Assembly: GCF_031455195.1 (NCBI RefSeq)
Contig: NZ_JAVDSH010000010.1
Location: 131,071-195,070 of the forward strand
Direction: 5' to 3'
Source: Arthrobacter nitroguajacolicus_D
GTDB lineage: Bacteria > Actinomycetota > Actinomycetes > Actinomycetales > Micrococcaceae
DNA: 64,000 bases
The notes beneath the pieces are model-generated. The model made no database searches, was not told where the DNA came from, and saw only the letters and a program-made list of their open reading frames with translations. The position numbers were made by a program, and so were the translations under genes. Position 1 is the stretch's first letter. The number at the start of each line of letters is the position of its first letter. Shown in pieces: positions 8,317 through 16,062 of the stretch.

Positions 8317-9525
8317 CGTCAGGCTCCACTGCAGGATGAAGATCAGCGTGACCAGGAATCCTGAACCGTAGTTGAGCCAGATGAACCGGCGCCACGCCGC
8401 ATTGGTCCGCCCCGCCGTCGTATCCGTGATGTTCCAGTAGCGTGCGCAGTTGACGATATAGGGGAAGGCGATGATCGCCGCGAGTGGGCCGGGCCACGGT
8501 GTGGCCAGCATCGCGAGCCCGGCAACAAACCAAAGCACGACGGCGAGCCGCACCGTCCGGCGGGCACCGATGACTGTTGCTATGGAGCCGATGCCGGCCT
8601 GCCGGTCGGGCTCGATGTCCTGGACCGCGCCGAATGCGTGGGCGGCCATGCCCCACAGGAAGAACGCGGCCAGTAGGATCAGCAGCCCGGGCGTCACGTC
8701 CGCGCCGGCCAGCGCCAAACCGACGACGGCGGGACTGACGAAGTGCGTACTGGATGTCAATGAGTCCAGGACGGGACGTTCCTTGAAGCGGAGTCCGGCA
8801 GCGGAGTAAGCCACCACGGCGAAGGCGCTCACCGCCAGGCTGATCCACGCGGCGGGCCCGCCGGCGAAGGCCAGGACCACCAGGAACGGCACGTTGGTGA
8901 TCGCCGCGAGCCACAGCATGGGCCGGTGCAGGTGGGGCTGTAGGAGCGCGCCCTCCATCCCGCCCTTTCGTGGGTTCTTGAGGTCTGATTCGTAGTCGAA
9001 GACGTCGTTGATGCCGTACATGGCCAGGTTGTACGGGACCAGGAAGTAGAAGGTGCCCACGATCAGGACCCAGTCGATCTCGCGGGTGGTGAGGAGCATG
9101 GCCGCGGCGAAGGGGTAGGCGGTGTTGATCCAGCTGACCGGCCGGGAGGCGAGCAGTGCTTGTGGGACGAGGCCTTTGAGGTTGGGTTTTGAGGCGCGGC
9201 TGCGACGACGCGTCAGCCACATCCACAATCCGGGGAGGGCCACGACGCCTGCCAACGGATAGGCGAAGTCCTCGATCGGGGCGAGGCCGATCTTGACGCC
9301 CAGAATGTGCGCGGCGTCGTAGTGGAAGAGTTCCATGCCGATCATGATTGAGTCGAACACGGCGGTAAGCACAGCCAGCGCGACGAACGCGATGCCCACG
9401 GCTTTCCAATGCTGCCGCCGCTCGCCGGACAGCCCGCCCTTCCCGGGGAAAGAAGCCCGCGCGAACGCTGCACCGGCGATGACGGCGGCGACGATGAAGA
9501 GGAGCGCGAGCACTAAGTAGGTCAC
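8311..9525 (-). CDS. crtEb: CrtYf-CrtEb fusion: C50 carotenoid cyclase subunit plus lycopene elongase
   Basis: 404 residues from a GTG at 9525 that overlaps the crtYe stop (GTGA). Residues 1 to about 110 are a lycopene-cyclase heterodimer subunit with several helices and the motif PIEDFAYP (83-90). Residues about 125-404 are a UbiA-type prenyltransferase with the two Asp motifs NDVFDYESD (173-181) and DIEPD (303-307), matching the lycopene elongase CrtEb. In C. glutamicum these are separate genes, crtYf and crtEb. Expected activity: addition of two C5 units to lycopene, and cyclisation together with CrtYe, giving a C50 pigment of the decaprenoxanthin or sarcinaxanthin type. The ring type cannot be told from sequence. 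Confidence 0.88.
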   Translation of the reverse strand: MTYLVLALLFIVAAVIAGAAFARASFPGKGGLSGERRQHWKAVGIAFVALAVLTAVFDSIMIGMELFHYDAAHILGVKIGLAPIEDFAYPLAGVVALPGLWMWLTRRRSRASKPNLKGLVPQALLASRPVSWINTAYPFAAAMLLTTREIDWVLIVGTFYFLVPYNLAMYGINDVFDYESDLKNPRKGGMEGALLQPHLHRPMLWLAAITNVPFLVVLAFAGGPAAWISLAVSAFAVVAYSAAGLRFKERPVLDSLTSSTHFVSPAVVGLALAGADVTPGLLILLAAFFLWGMAAHAFGAVQDIEPDRQAGIGSIATVIGARRTVRLAVVLWFVAGLAMLATPWPGPLAAIIAFPYIVNCARYWNITDTTAGRTNAAWRRFIWLNYGSGFLVTLIFILQWSLTS

Positions 9526-9872
9526 GCGTTCTCCCTCTCCTTCTCGCGCTGCCGGGCGGGGATCCGTCCAAGAATGCGCCGGGCGCCGGTGTACAGGACC
9601 ATAGTGCACAGCACCAGGAAGAAGAGGAACACTGGTTCCTCGATGGGCAACTCCGGAGCGATCAGCAGGCCCGTGGCGATGGTGCCTTCACCGCGCAGGA
9701 AGATCCCCAGCCCGATCCCGGCCAGGTCCCAGGCCAGCAGGAACACAACCCCGACGGCGGTCACGGTCGCTGCCGCTGTGGCATCGCGCCAAAAGAACAA
9801 CCGAAATCGGTGGTCCAGCAGGAGCATGCATCCGATGCCGAGCAGTAGCGAGCCTAGATAGAGGACACCCAT
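9522..9872 (-). CDS. crtYe: C50 carotenoid cyclase subunit CrtYe
   Basis: 116 residues with three hydrophobic helices and the cyclase-domain motif APELPIEEPVFLFFL, matching the first subunit of heterodimeric actinobacterial lycopene cyclases (CrtYe/YcrtYg/LbtA group). Its ATG overlaps the crtI stop by one base (TGATG), and its stop overlaps the GTG of the fused crtYf-crtEb gene. It should act in the membrane with the CrtYf domain of the next gene product. Confidence 0.85.
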   Translation of the reverse strand: MGVLYLGSLLLGIGCMLLLDHRFRLFFWRDATAAATVTAVGVVFLLAWDLAGIGLGIFLRGEGTIATGLLIAPELPIEEPVFLFFLVLCTMVLYTGARRILGRIPARQREKERENA

Positions 9873-11524
9873 CAGCCAATCCTGCTAGCTACTGGCCTCA
9901 CAGTGGTAGGGCCTGGGCTGTGGTCTCCGCGGATACGCTTCAGCACCAGCTCGGCGCTGATGAGGCACATGGGAACACCTACGCCCGGCGCGGTGGTGGC
10001 CCCTGCGTAGTAGAGGCCGCGGACGCGCTTGGAGGCGTTCTGCGCCCGGAACATGGCGCTCTGGCGAAGCGTATGTGCCGGTCCCAGCATGCCGCCGCGC
10101 CAGGAGTTGTAGTCGCGGGCGAAGTCGGCCGGACCGATGGTGTGCCGTACGACGATGCGTTCGTGGAGGTCGGGGACGCCCGCCCACTGGGCGATCTGGT
10201 CGATGGCGGCGTCGGCGGCCTGCTCTATCAGCGCATCGCCCGTGCCGTCCGGGCCCCCTGCCCCGAGTGTGGGATCGGCGGGAACGGGAACAAGGACAAA
10301 GAGATTCTCGTGACCCTGCGGGGCGACGCCGGGATCGGTGGCACTGGGTTTGCAGACGTAGATCGACGCCGGGTCCGGAATGCGGGTTTCCTCACCGAAG
10401 ATCGAGGCGAAATTTGCCTCCCAATCCCGGGTGAAGAACAAGGAATGGTGCGGCATCTGCGGCAAAGTTCCTTTGACGCCCAGCATCACCAGGACGGCGC
10501 CCGGCCCGCTGGTGCGGCTTTGCCAATACTTCCTGTCGTAGCTCCGGTCCCTGACGCCAAGGAGTTGGGTTTCGGTGTGGTGCAGGTCAGCGCCGGACAC
10601 AACCTGGTCCGCAACGCTGTAGTGCTCGGCTCCTGAGTTGTCGCGCCATTTCACGCCGGTTACTTCCCGGCTGTCCTTGCCGGTAAAAGGGGTGGGGAGC
10701 TTCAGCCCGTCGAAGCGGCCCACCTTCTTTGTCCGGGTTGCCTCCCGCGTAGTGATCTTGAGGGCTTCAGCGCCCGTGTGGATCCGAACCCCGGCGTCGG
10801 TGGCCAAGGCTTCGAGGCGCTCCACCAGCTCCCGGAACCCGCCCATGGGGTACTGCACTCCGTCGCCAAGGTCCAGGGCGCTCATCAAGTGGTACATCGC
10901 GGGAGCGGCCGAGGGATTGGTGCCGAGGAACACAGCCGGATATCCAAGCACCTGCCGCAGTACCGGATGCTGGAACCGTTGGGAAACGTACTTGTCCAAC
11001 GGCGTCAGCAGGAGCTGCGCCAGCCTGGGAAGGTTCCGCAAGACCTCCGGGTGCAGCAACTCCTGAAGCCTGGTGAACGGGTTGTACAGGAAAAAACGTT
11101 CTGCCATGTCCGTGGTGTGCCGGGCCGAAGCAAGGTAGGCGGACAACTCTTTGGCACTTCCGGGCTCGACCCTTTCGAAGGTGTCCAAAACCTGTTCGCT
11201 GCCCAAGGGGACCGTCAGCGGATCCGGCGTTACGCCGTCGTGGCCCGGTTCGCTGAAGACACGGTACGCGGGGCTGAGCGTGCGCAGGTCGAGCTGTTCG
11301 GCGGCGCTGGTCCCCAGGAGCTTGAAGAAATGGTCGAAAACGCCGGGCATGAGGTACCAGGACGGGCCGGTGTCGAAACGGAAGCCGTCCCGCTCCAGGC
11401 TGCCCGCCCGGCCGCCAACGTGGTCCCGCTGCTCAAGGAGCTGAACCTCGTGTCCTTCATGGGCGAGAAGTGCGGCGGTGGCAAGCCCGGCGATGCCACC
11501 GCCGATCACTACTGTCCGGGTCAT
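9872..11524 (-). CDS. crtI: phytoene desaturase CrtI
   Basis: 550 residues. The N-terminal FAD-binding motif is VIGGGIAGLATAALLA, followed by EQRDHVGGRAG and the FDTGPSWYLMP segment typical of CrtI. The C-terminal signature is YYAGATTAPGVGVPMCLIS. CrtI carries out the four desaturations from phytoene to lycopene at the membrane. The start ATG overlaps the crtB stop (ATGA), and the stop overlaps the crtYe start, so translation of the cluster is coupled. Confidence 0.94.
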   Translation of the reverse strand: MTRTVVIGGGIAGLATAALLAHEGHEVQLLEQRDHVGGRAGSLERDGFRFDTGPSWYLMPGVFDHFFKLLGTSAAEQLDLRTLSPAYRVFSEPGHDGVTPDPLTVPLGSEQVLDTFERVEPGSAKELSAYLASARHTTDMAERFFLYNPFTRLQELLHPEVLRNLPRLAQLLLTPLDKYVSQRFQHPVLRQVLGYPAVFLGTNPSAAPAMYHLMSALDLGDGVQYPMGGFRELVERLEALATDAGVRIHTGAEALKITTREATRTKKVGRFDGLKLPTPFTGKDSREVTGVKWRDNSGAEHYSVADQVVSGADLHHTETQLLGVRDRSYDRKYWQSRTSGPGAVLVMLGVKGTLPQMPHHSLFFTRDWEANFASIFGEETRIPDPASIYVCKPSATDPGVAPQGHENLFVLVPVPADPTLGAGGPDGTGDALIEQAADAAIDQIAQWAGVPDLHERIVVRHTIGPADFARDYNSWRGGMLGPAHTLRQSAMFRAQNASKRVRGLYYAGATTAPGVGVPMCLISAELVLKRIRGDHSPGPTTVRPVASRIG

Positions 11525-12426
11525 CGGCGGAGCTCCATCCAGGTTGAGGCGATCGCTCGGGCGGCGAGCCCGGCTTTGACTGTGTCCGGCACGCGGACCC
11601 GCGAACGGTACAGTTCGTCCACTGTTGTTTGCTCGATCCTGTCCGTCAGGGCCGCGAACAGGGCCAGTGCGCTGCGGACAGCTGCCCGGGCGTCACGTGG
11701 CAGAAGGGGAATAACCGCGTTGGCGTCGGCAAGTTGCCCGCGGATGGTCCGGACCCATTCCATTCGGTCCCGGTCCTCAAGATGGTCGGCAGTACCAAGG
11801 TAGTTGCGACCAAGGCGTGCGGTATCGTCGGCCAGGTCCCGAAGGAAGTTGATGTTTTGGAACGCAGCCCCCAACTGGCTGGCGCCATGCTGCAGGGCCG
11901 AGCGGTCGTCGTCGTCGGTGTCCTGCCCGCGCATGAACACTTGCAGGCACATCAACCCCACAACCTCAGCGGAGCCGTGGACGTAGCCCTGGTGGGCGTC
12001 GGCATCGAACCGCAGCGGCACAGCCGGTGCGGCGGTGTGCTCGCCAAGGTCGGTGCGCATGGAGTCGAAGAAGGGGTTGATAAGTACCGCATCAATCCCG
12101 GCCTCACGCGCAGTTTGGGCGAACGCGTGGATGATCAGGTCGCTGCTGTAACCGATCTTGATGGCGCGGTGGGTTTCATCGATGAAGTGGTCCAGCGCGT
12201 CGCTCTGCTCCTGGTAACTGAGTCCAGCCTCCGCGGTGACCCCATCCACCAGCTCATCGGCCACCCGCACCAGGGCGTATATGTTGCGGACATGCTGGCG
12301 GTGCCGTGACCCCAGCAATCTGCAGGCGAGGCCAAATGAAGTGGAATAGGCGGCGATGACCTGGTTCGCCGCGCGTTCGGCGGTCCGCGTGAAATGGGTG
12401 AACGAGGTGTCCATGGCGACGCTCAT
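11521..12426 (-). CDS. crtB: phytoene synthase CrtB
   Basis: 301 residues. The first Asp-rich motif is DELVDG (57-62) in RNIYALVRVADELVDG, and the second lies in NINFLRDLADDTARLGRNYL, both expected for squalene/phytoene synthases. It condenses two geranylgeranyl diphosphates to phytoene. The ATG overlaps the crtE stop (ATGA); a second in-frame ATG lies four codons further on. Confidence 0.93.
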   Translation of the reverse strand: MSVAMDTSFTHFTRTAERAANQVIAAYSTSFGLACRLLGSRHRQHVRNIYALVRVADELVDGVTAEAGLSYQEQSDALDHFIDETHRAIKIGYSSDLIIHAFAQTAREAGIDAVLINPFFDSMRTDLGEHTAAPAVPLRFDADAHQGYVHGSAEVVGLMCLQVFMRGQDTDDDDRSALQHGASQLGAAFQNINFLRDLADDTARLGRNYLGTADHLEDRDRMEWVRTIRGQLADANAVIPLLPRDARAAVRSALALFAALTDRIEQTTVDELYRSRVRVPDTVKAGLAARAIASTWMELRR

Positions 12427-13508
12427 GATTGCCGTCCTTCCAGTTGTCCCGCAAGATCCAGCAGGACGTTGCGGGCGCCCGGCGGAACCTGTGAATCGGG
12501 ACTGGTCAGCAGGTGGTTGAAGGCCTCCATTTGTTCACTGATCAGGGATTGGACGAACCCCTCCGCTCCGCAGTCGGTCAGTTGCCGCCGGACATGGTGG
12601 GCCTCCGCGCCACTGAGCTCGGGCAGCCCGAAGAAGGGCTCGATGTCCGCCCAGCTGCTGGTGCTCCGGGCGTGCGCGATGATAGCCGTTTGCTTGCCTT
12701 CCCTGAGGTCCGAAAAAGGATCCTTGCCGTGACGGCGCGGATCCCCGAAGGTCGACAGGAGGTCGTCCTGAAGCTGGAACGCGAGTCCCAGATGCTTGCC
12801 TGCTGTGGCGAGCGCTGTTTCGACGGCGAAGTCCGCACCGGCCAGCGCTGCGGCCGCGCGCAACGGGAGCTCGAAAGTGTAGGTGGCGGTCTTGTAGCCG
12901 CACATCATCAGGATGGTCTCAAGCTCAGGGGTGACGATGCCGTCTCCCAGGCCCACATCAAGCTGCTCGCCTGCCACGGTCTCGTTGATGGTGTGTTCCA
13001 GGAGATCGAGCAGGCGAAGCCGTAGTTGGTGCTGCAGGTCGGCACGGGCGAAGGCTTGGTGCGTGGCGGCGAGCAGCATGTCGCCCATCAGGATGCCGCC
13101 GGTCTGGGCCCAGTGGAGGGCGCCATCGGGCCGGGGAAGCTCTCCGGCTTCGGCCAAGAGGGAACCGATCAGGTTGGGATGCCCGCGACGGACCAGGTCG
13201 CCGTCAATCACGTCGTCGTGCAGCAGGAAGGCGTAGTGGAGCAACTCTATGGCTGCAGCGATGCTGATGGCGGTCTCGCGCTGCCGCGGGTTCCCCTGCT
13301 GGAGGGAATCGTAGGTTTCCATGAGGAGGAGCGGCCTGACGAACTTGCCGCCCAGGACATTCTTGCCCGCCAGTGTCCAAAGGTGGGCGAAGTCCGGACC
13401 GTAGGCCGTAGCGGCGCTGGTCCGTTTGCCGATGAGGCCGGTGAGCTCATTCTCGATGGCCGTGCAGAGATCGGTTCGGCTGCGCACAGTTCCGGAGGTG
13501 ATGGTCAT
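12423..13508 (-). CDS. crtE: geranylgeranyl diphosphate synthase CrtE/IdsA
   Basis: 361 residues from the ATG at 13508, which overlaps the idi stop (ATGA); the open frame extends further upstream but that part overlaps idi. Both Asp-rich motifs of trans-prenyl synthases are present: HDDVIDGD (97-104) and QLQDDLLSTFGD (245-256), with GGKFVRPLL before them. It makes the C20 diphosphate precursor for CrtB. Its product is also the known effector of the MarR regulator CrtR in C. glutamicum. Confidence 0.92.
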   Translation of the reverse strand: MTITSGTVRSRTDLCTAIENELTGLIGKRTSAATAYGPDFAHLWTLAGKNVLGGKFVRPLLLMETYDSLQQGNPRQRETAISIAAAIELLHYAFLLHDDVIDGDLVRRGHPNLIGSLLAEAGELPRPDGALHWAQTGGILMGDMLLAATHQAFARADLQHQLRLRLLDLLEHTINETVAGEQLDVGLGDGIVTPELETILMMCGYKTATYTFELPLRAAAALAGADFAVETALATAGKHLGLAFQLQDDLLSTFGDPRRHGKDPFSDLREGKQTAIIAHARSTSSWADIEPFFGLPELSGAEAHHVRRQLTDCGAEGFVQSLISEQMEAFNHLLTSPDSQVPPGARNVLLDLAGQLEGRQS

Positions 13509-14059
13509 GCCTCGGCACCCGCCGCGAGGGGGAGGGCCCGGGCCTCGAGGAGTTGCGGGAATTGCATGCCGAGCCAGGGGCTGAAGGCCGAGGGCGTGTG
13601 TTCCAGGGCTTCGGACAGCAAAGCGGGCGATATCCAGGCCCAGTCGGCCACTTCGGCGGGATTGGGCTGGAGGGTGCCACTGATCCGGGCCATGTAGACG
13701 GGGCAGACTTCGTTTTCCACGATTCCTGTGGGGTCGACTGCCCGGTAGCGGAAGTGGGGGAGGGCGGGCGCGATCCGGTTGGCGTCCACCCCGAGTTCGA
13801 ACCGTGCGCGCCGCATGATGGCCTCTTCGAAGTCTTCGCCCGGTCCGGGGTGGCCGCAGAAGCTGTTGGTCCACACGCTGGGCCAAGTCTTCTTCTCGGG
13901 TGAGCGCCGGGTTAGGAGGACTTCGCCCGCCTCGTTGAGCAAGTAGCAGGAGAACGCCAGGTGCAGGGGAGTGTCCCGGGTGTGCACGGTGGCTTTGGGA
14001 GCCTCTCCGATAGGGGTGCCGGCGTCGTCAAGGAGGACGACCATCTCTGTCGCGTTCAC
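13505..14059 (-). CDS. idi: isopentenyl-diphosphate delta-isomerase, type I (Nudix)
   Basis: 184 residues, starting at a GTG (14059) with AAGG upstream. It contains the type-I isomerase active site NSFCGHP with Cys68, the HLAFSCYLL segment and the Nudix-like region after it (EDFEEAIMRRARFELG). It interconverts isopentenyl and dimethylallyl diphosphate. As first gene of the carotenoid operon it supplies the starter unit for CrtE and the C5 units for CrtEb. Confidence 0.92.
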   Translation of the reverse strand: MNATEMVVLLDDAGTPIGEAPKATVHTRDTPLHLAFSCYLLNEAGEVLLTRRSPEKKTWPSVWTNSFCGHPGPGEDFEEAIMRRARFELGVDANRIAPALPHFRYRAVDPTGIVENEVCPVYMARISGTLQPNPAEVADWAWISPALLSEALEHTPSAFSPWLGMQFPQLLEARALPLAAGAEA

Positions 14060-14155
14060 TTTTCGCCTTCCCTCGGAACAAAGTCAATGACCAACATTGC
14101 TAGACAAGCTAGAAGAAAGGCTACCATGTAGGAAGTTGGGTGTAACATACTCAAC
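14060..14155. promoter_or_regulatory. divergent promoter of the carotenoid operon and second marR, with candidate operator
   Basis: This 96-bp gap separates divergent starts. It contains CTAG-ACAAG-CTAG (14100-14112), an inverted repeat of CTAG with 5-bp spacer, embedded in TGCTAG (14098-14103) followed by ACAAGCT (14104-14110). Both elements recur before the first MarR gene at 7760-7776. A MarR dimer binding here could control both the crt operon and its own gene. I could not fix a -10/-35 pair with confidence. Confidence 0.5.
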
Positions 14156-14719
14156 ATGTCCAAACCTGAAGAAATCGACGCCTCGGTTTCCTCGGGCATT
14201 TACAAGCTGGAGTCCAACGATCCCCACCAGGAACTTGTGGACCGTTCGGGACTCTCCGAGTCCGATATCCAGCAGATCAACGAGCTCATGGCGGCACTCG
14301 GGCGGTTGCGCGAAGCCGAAGAGCGCCTCTCCGACGCTTCCCGGATCTATATGAAGCTCAACCAGTCAGACATGCGTGCGCTGCACTACCTGATCGTCTG
14401 CGCTAACCATGGCGTGATTGCCACACCCGGCGCAATAGCGGCACACCTTCACATTTCGACGGCGTCAACCACCAAGCTGCTTGACCGGCTGGAACGCGCG
14501 GGCCACATCTCCCGCCGTGCGCACCCCTCCGATCGCAGGGCGCTCGCCATTGAAATCACACCCGAAACCCACGAAGCCGCGATGCGGACGGTGGGCCGGC
14601 AGCAAGCCAAGCGCTTCCTGGCCGCAGCCCGCCTCACTCCCGCCGAACGGGAGACAGTGATGCGGTTCCTGGAGGACATGGCCCGGGAGGTCGAACCCGG
14701 CGAATTCTTGCCCGGCTAA
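14156..14719 (+). CDS. MarR-family regulator, second, divergent from the carotenoid operon
   Basis: 187 residues. The winged helix contains LHISTASTTKLLDRLERAG followed by HISRRAHPSDRRALAIE, closely paralleling the MarR protein at 7801. The divergent placement against idi-crtE-crtB-crtI mirrors crtR of Corynebacterium glutamicum, where the MarR protein represses the carotenoid operon and is released by geranylgeranyl diphosphate. By position this is the better CrtR candidate of the two. Confidence 0.85.
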   Translation: MSKPEEIDASVSSGIYKLESNDPHQELVDRSGLSESDIQQINELMAALGRLREAEERLSDASRIYMKLNQSDMRALHYLIVCANHGVIATPGAIAAHLHISTASTTKLLDRLERAGHISRRAHPSDRRALAIEITPETHEAAMRTVGRQQAKRFLAAARLTPAERETVMRFLEDMAREVEPGEFLPG

Positions 14720-14844
14720 TACCAGTACGGCAGGTACCAACGTCCCACGATTCGTTCTGTAAGATTCGTGACAAGGCCCACATGTTTATGGGTTCGGCAG
14801 GTGTCTGGCGTCGCCAGCGGGGGATTCACATAAAGGAATAATCG

Positions 14845-15951
14845 ATGGCTCAAGAAGAGGGCTCACCCTCACCGGACCGCGGTGCTGATGGCCCGCGCCA
14901 TGAAGTCTCAGCGGCTGCCCCTCAAGGCACTGGCGCGACCATGCGCGAGCAGGTGCTGGACATTATCGGAGCCATCCTGGCCGACACTGATCCCGGCAGC
15001 GCAGAGGTCCGGAACAGGCTCCGCGAGTTGGTGGACGCCCATCCCGACAACCCCGCAGGCGCCCTCCTGGAACACCTGTTGGAGACAAGGAAAACACCGG
15101 CCTCGGGCACCAAGGTCCCTGTCCAACGTGAGCCAGCCAGCCTGCACATGGAATCCTCGGACATTGCACGGACCGTTTCCGTCCCCGTCAGCCACGAGAT
15201 CCGCGAGAGCATCCAGGCGGTCCTCGCGGACAAGCTCCTGCTGACGGCATTCCAACCCGTCCATGCCCTGCCAACAGGCGAAGTGGTGGGCGTAGAAGCT
15301 CTGACCCGCTTCGTTGGCGAGGACGGTGCCGGCGCGGACGTTTGGTTCAGCGAGGCAGCGGCAGCAGGACTGGGTACCGAACTGGAGATCGCCGCGCTGC
15401 ACTGCGCCCTGACCGCTGCGCACGAGGTCCCGGAGGACATGTCCGTCGCGCTGAACCTCACTCCGGCAACGTCGATTGACCCCCGGGTGCGGAACCTGCT
15501 GGCCGCAGCTGCCCTGGCCCCCGAGCGCATCATCGTTGAGCTTACCGGCAGCCTGGAAGACGCCGGTGGGCACTCCGGCGCTGATGGGCTGGGGCCTCTC
15601 AGGGCCCTGGGACTTCGGCTTGCGGTCAGCGCGTCGGGCGCTGCCTTGGTGTCCTTGGACAGGGTTGAGCAACTGCGCCCGGACATCATCAAGCTCGACC
15701 GACACCTCATTGAAGGCATCGAAGGCAGCGCAGGGCAGAAGATCCGCGCGCGGGCCATCGTGGAGCTTGCCAGGGACATCGGCGCCAGCGTCATCGCGGA
15801 AGGCATCGAAACCGCGGCCGAACTTGAAGAAGTCACCGCGTTGAACGTCACCGCTGCGCAGGGGTACCTTCTGGGGCGCCCTTCCGTCCATCCGCTGGAC
15901 TGGTCAACGTGGAGCATCCGCGCGCAGACCGAAGCGCAGCCCGCCGGCTGA
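14845..15951 (+). CDS. EAL-domain protein with degenerate metal site
   Basis: 368 residues; AAAGGA precedes the ATG. Residues 1-120 are low-complexity to helical, and 125-360 are an EAL domain, the fold that hydrolyses cyclic di-GMP. Kept: EAL Glu151, Asn204, Glu232 in VELT, Lys283 and Asp285 in IKLD, Glu319 in AEGIE and Gln339. However, the DDFGTG loop, whose Asp pair binds metal, reads VSASGAA (261-267), so both aspartates are missing. This suggests a cyclic di-GMP-binding or protein-interacting role rather than an active phosphodiesterase. It is not clearly linked to the neighbouring genes. Confidence 0.8.
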   Translation: MAQEEGSPSPDRGADGPRHEVSAAAPQGTGATMREQVLDIIGAILADTDPGSAEVRNRLRELVDAHPDNPAGALLEHLLETRKTPASGTKVPVQREPASLHMESSDIARTVSVPVSHEIRESIQAVLADKLLLTAFQPVHALPTGEVVGVEALTRFVGEDGAGADVWFSEAAAAGLGTELEIAALHCALTAAHEVPEDMSVALNLTPATSIDPRVRNLLAAAALAPERIIVELTGSLEDAGGHSGADGLGPLRALGLRLAVSASGAALVSLDRVEQLRPDIIKLDRHLIEGIEGSAGQKIRARAIVELARDIGASVIAEGIETAAELEEVTALNVTAAQGYLLGRPSVHPLDWSTWSIRAQTEAQPAG

Positions 15952-16062
15952 CTGCAAGGCTTTTGGGTGACTCGCGTAAAGTAGCACGCGGGGGTTTGCC
16001 GGTCCCAAGAAAACTGGGGACTGCTCAAGCATGGACCCACCTAGCCAGGAAGTTCTACGTTG

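Noticed and set aside
7754..9571. 605-residue minus-strand frame over the carotenoid elongase
   Set aside because: Its Arg/Pro/Gly-rich composition is typical of a shifted frame, and it overlaps the clear CrtYf-CrtEb frame.
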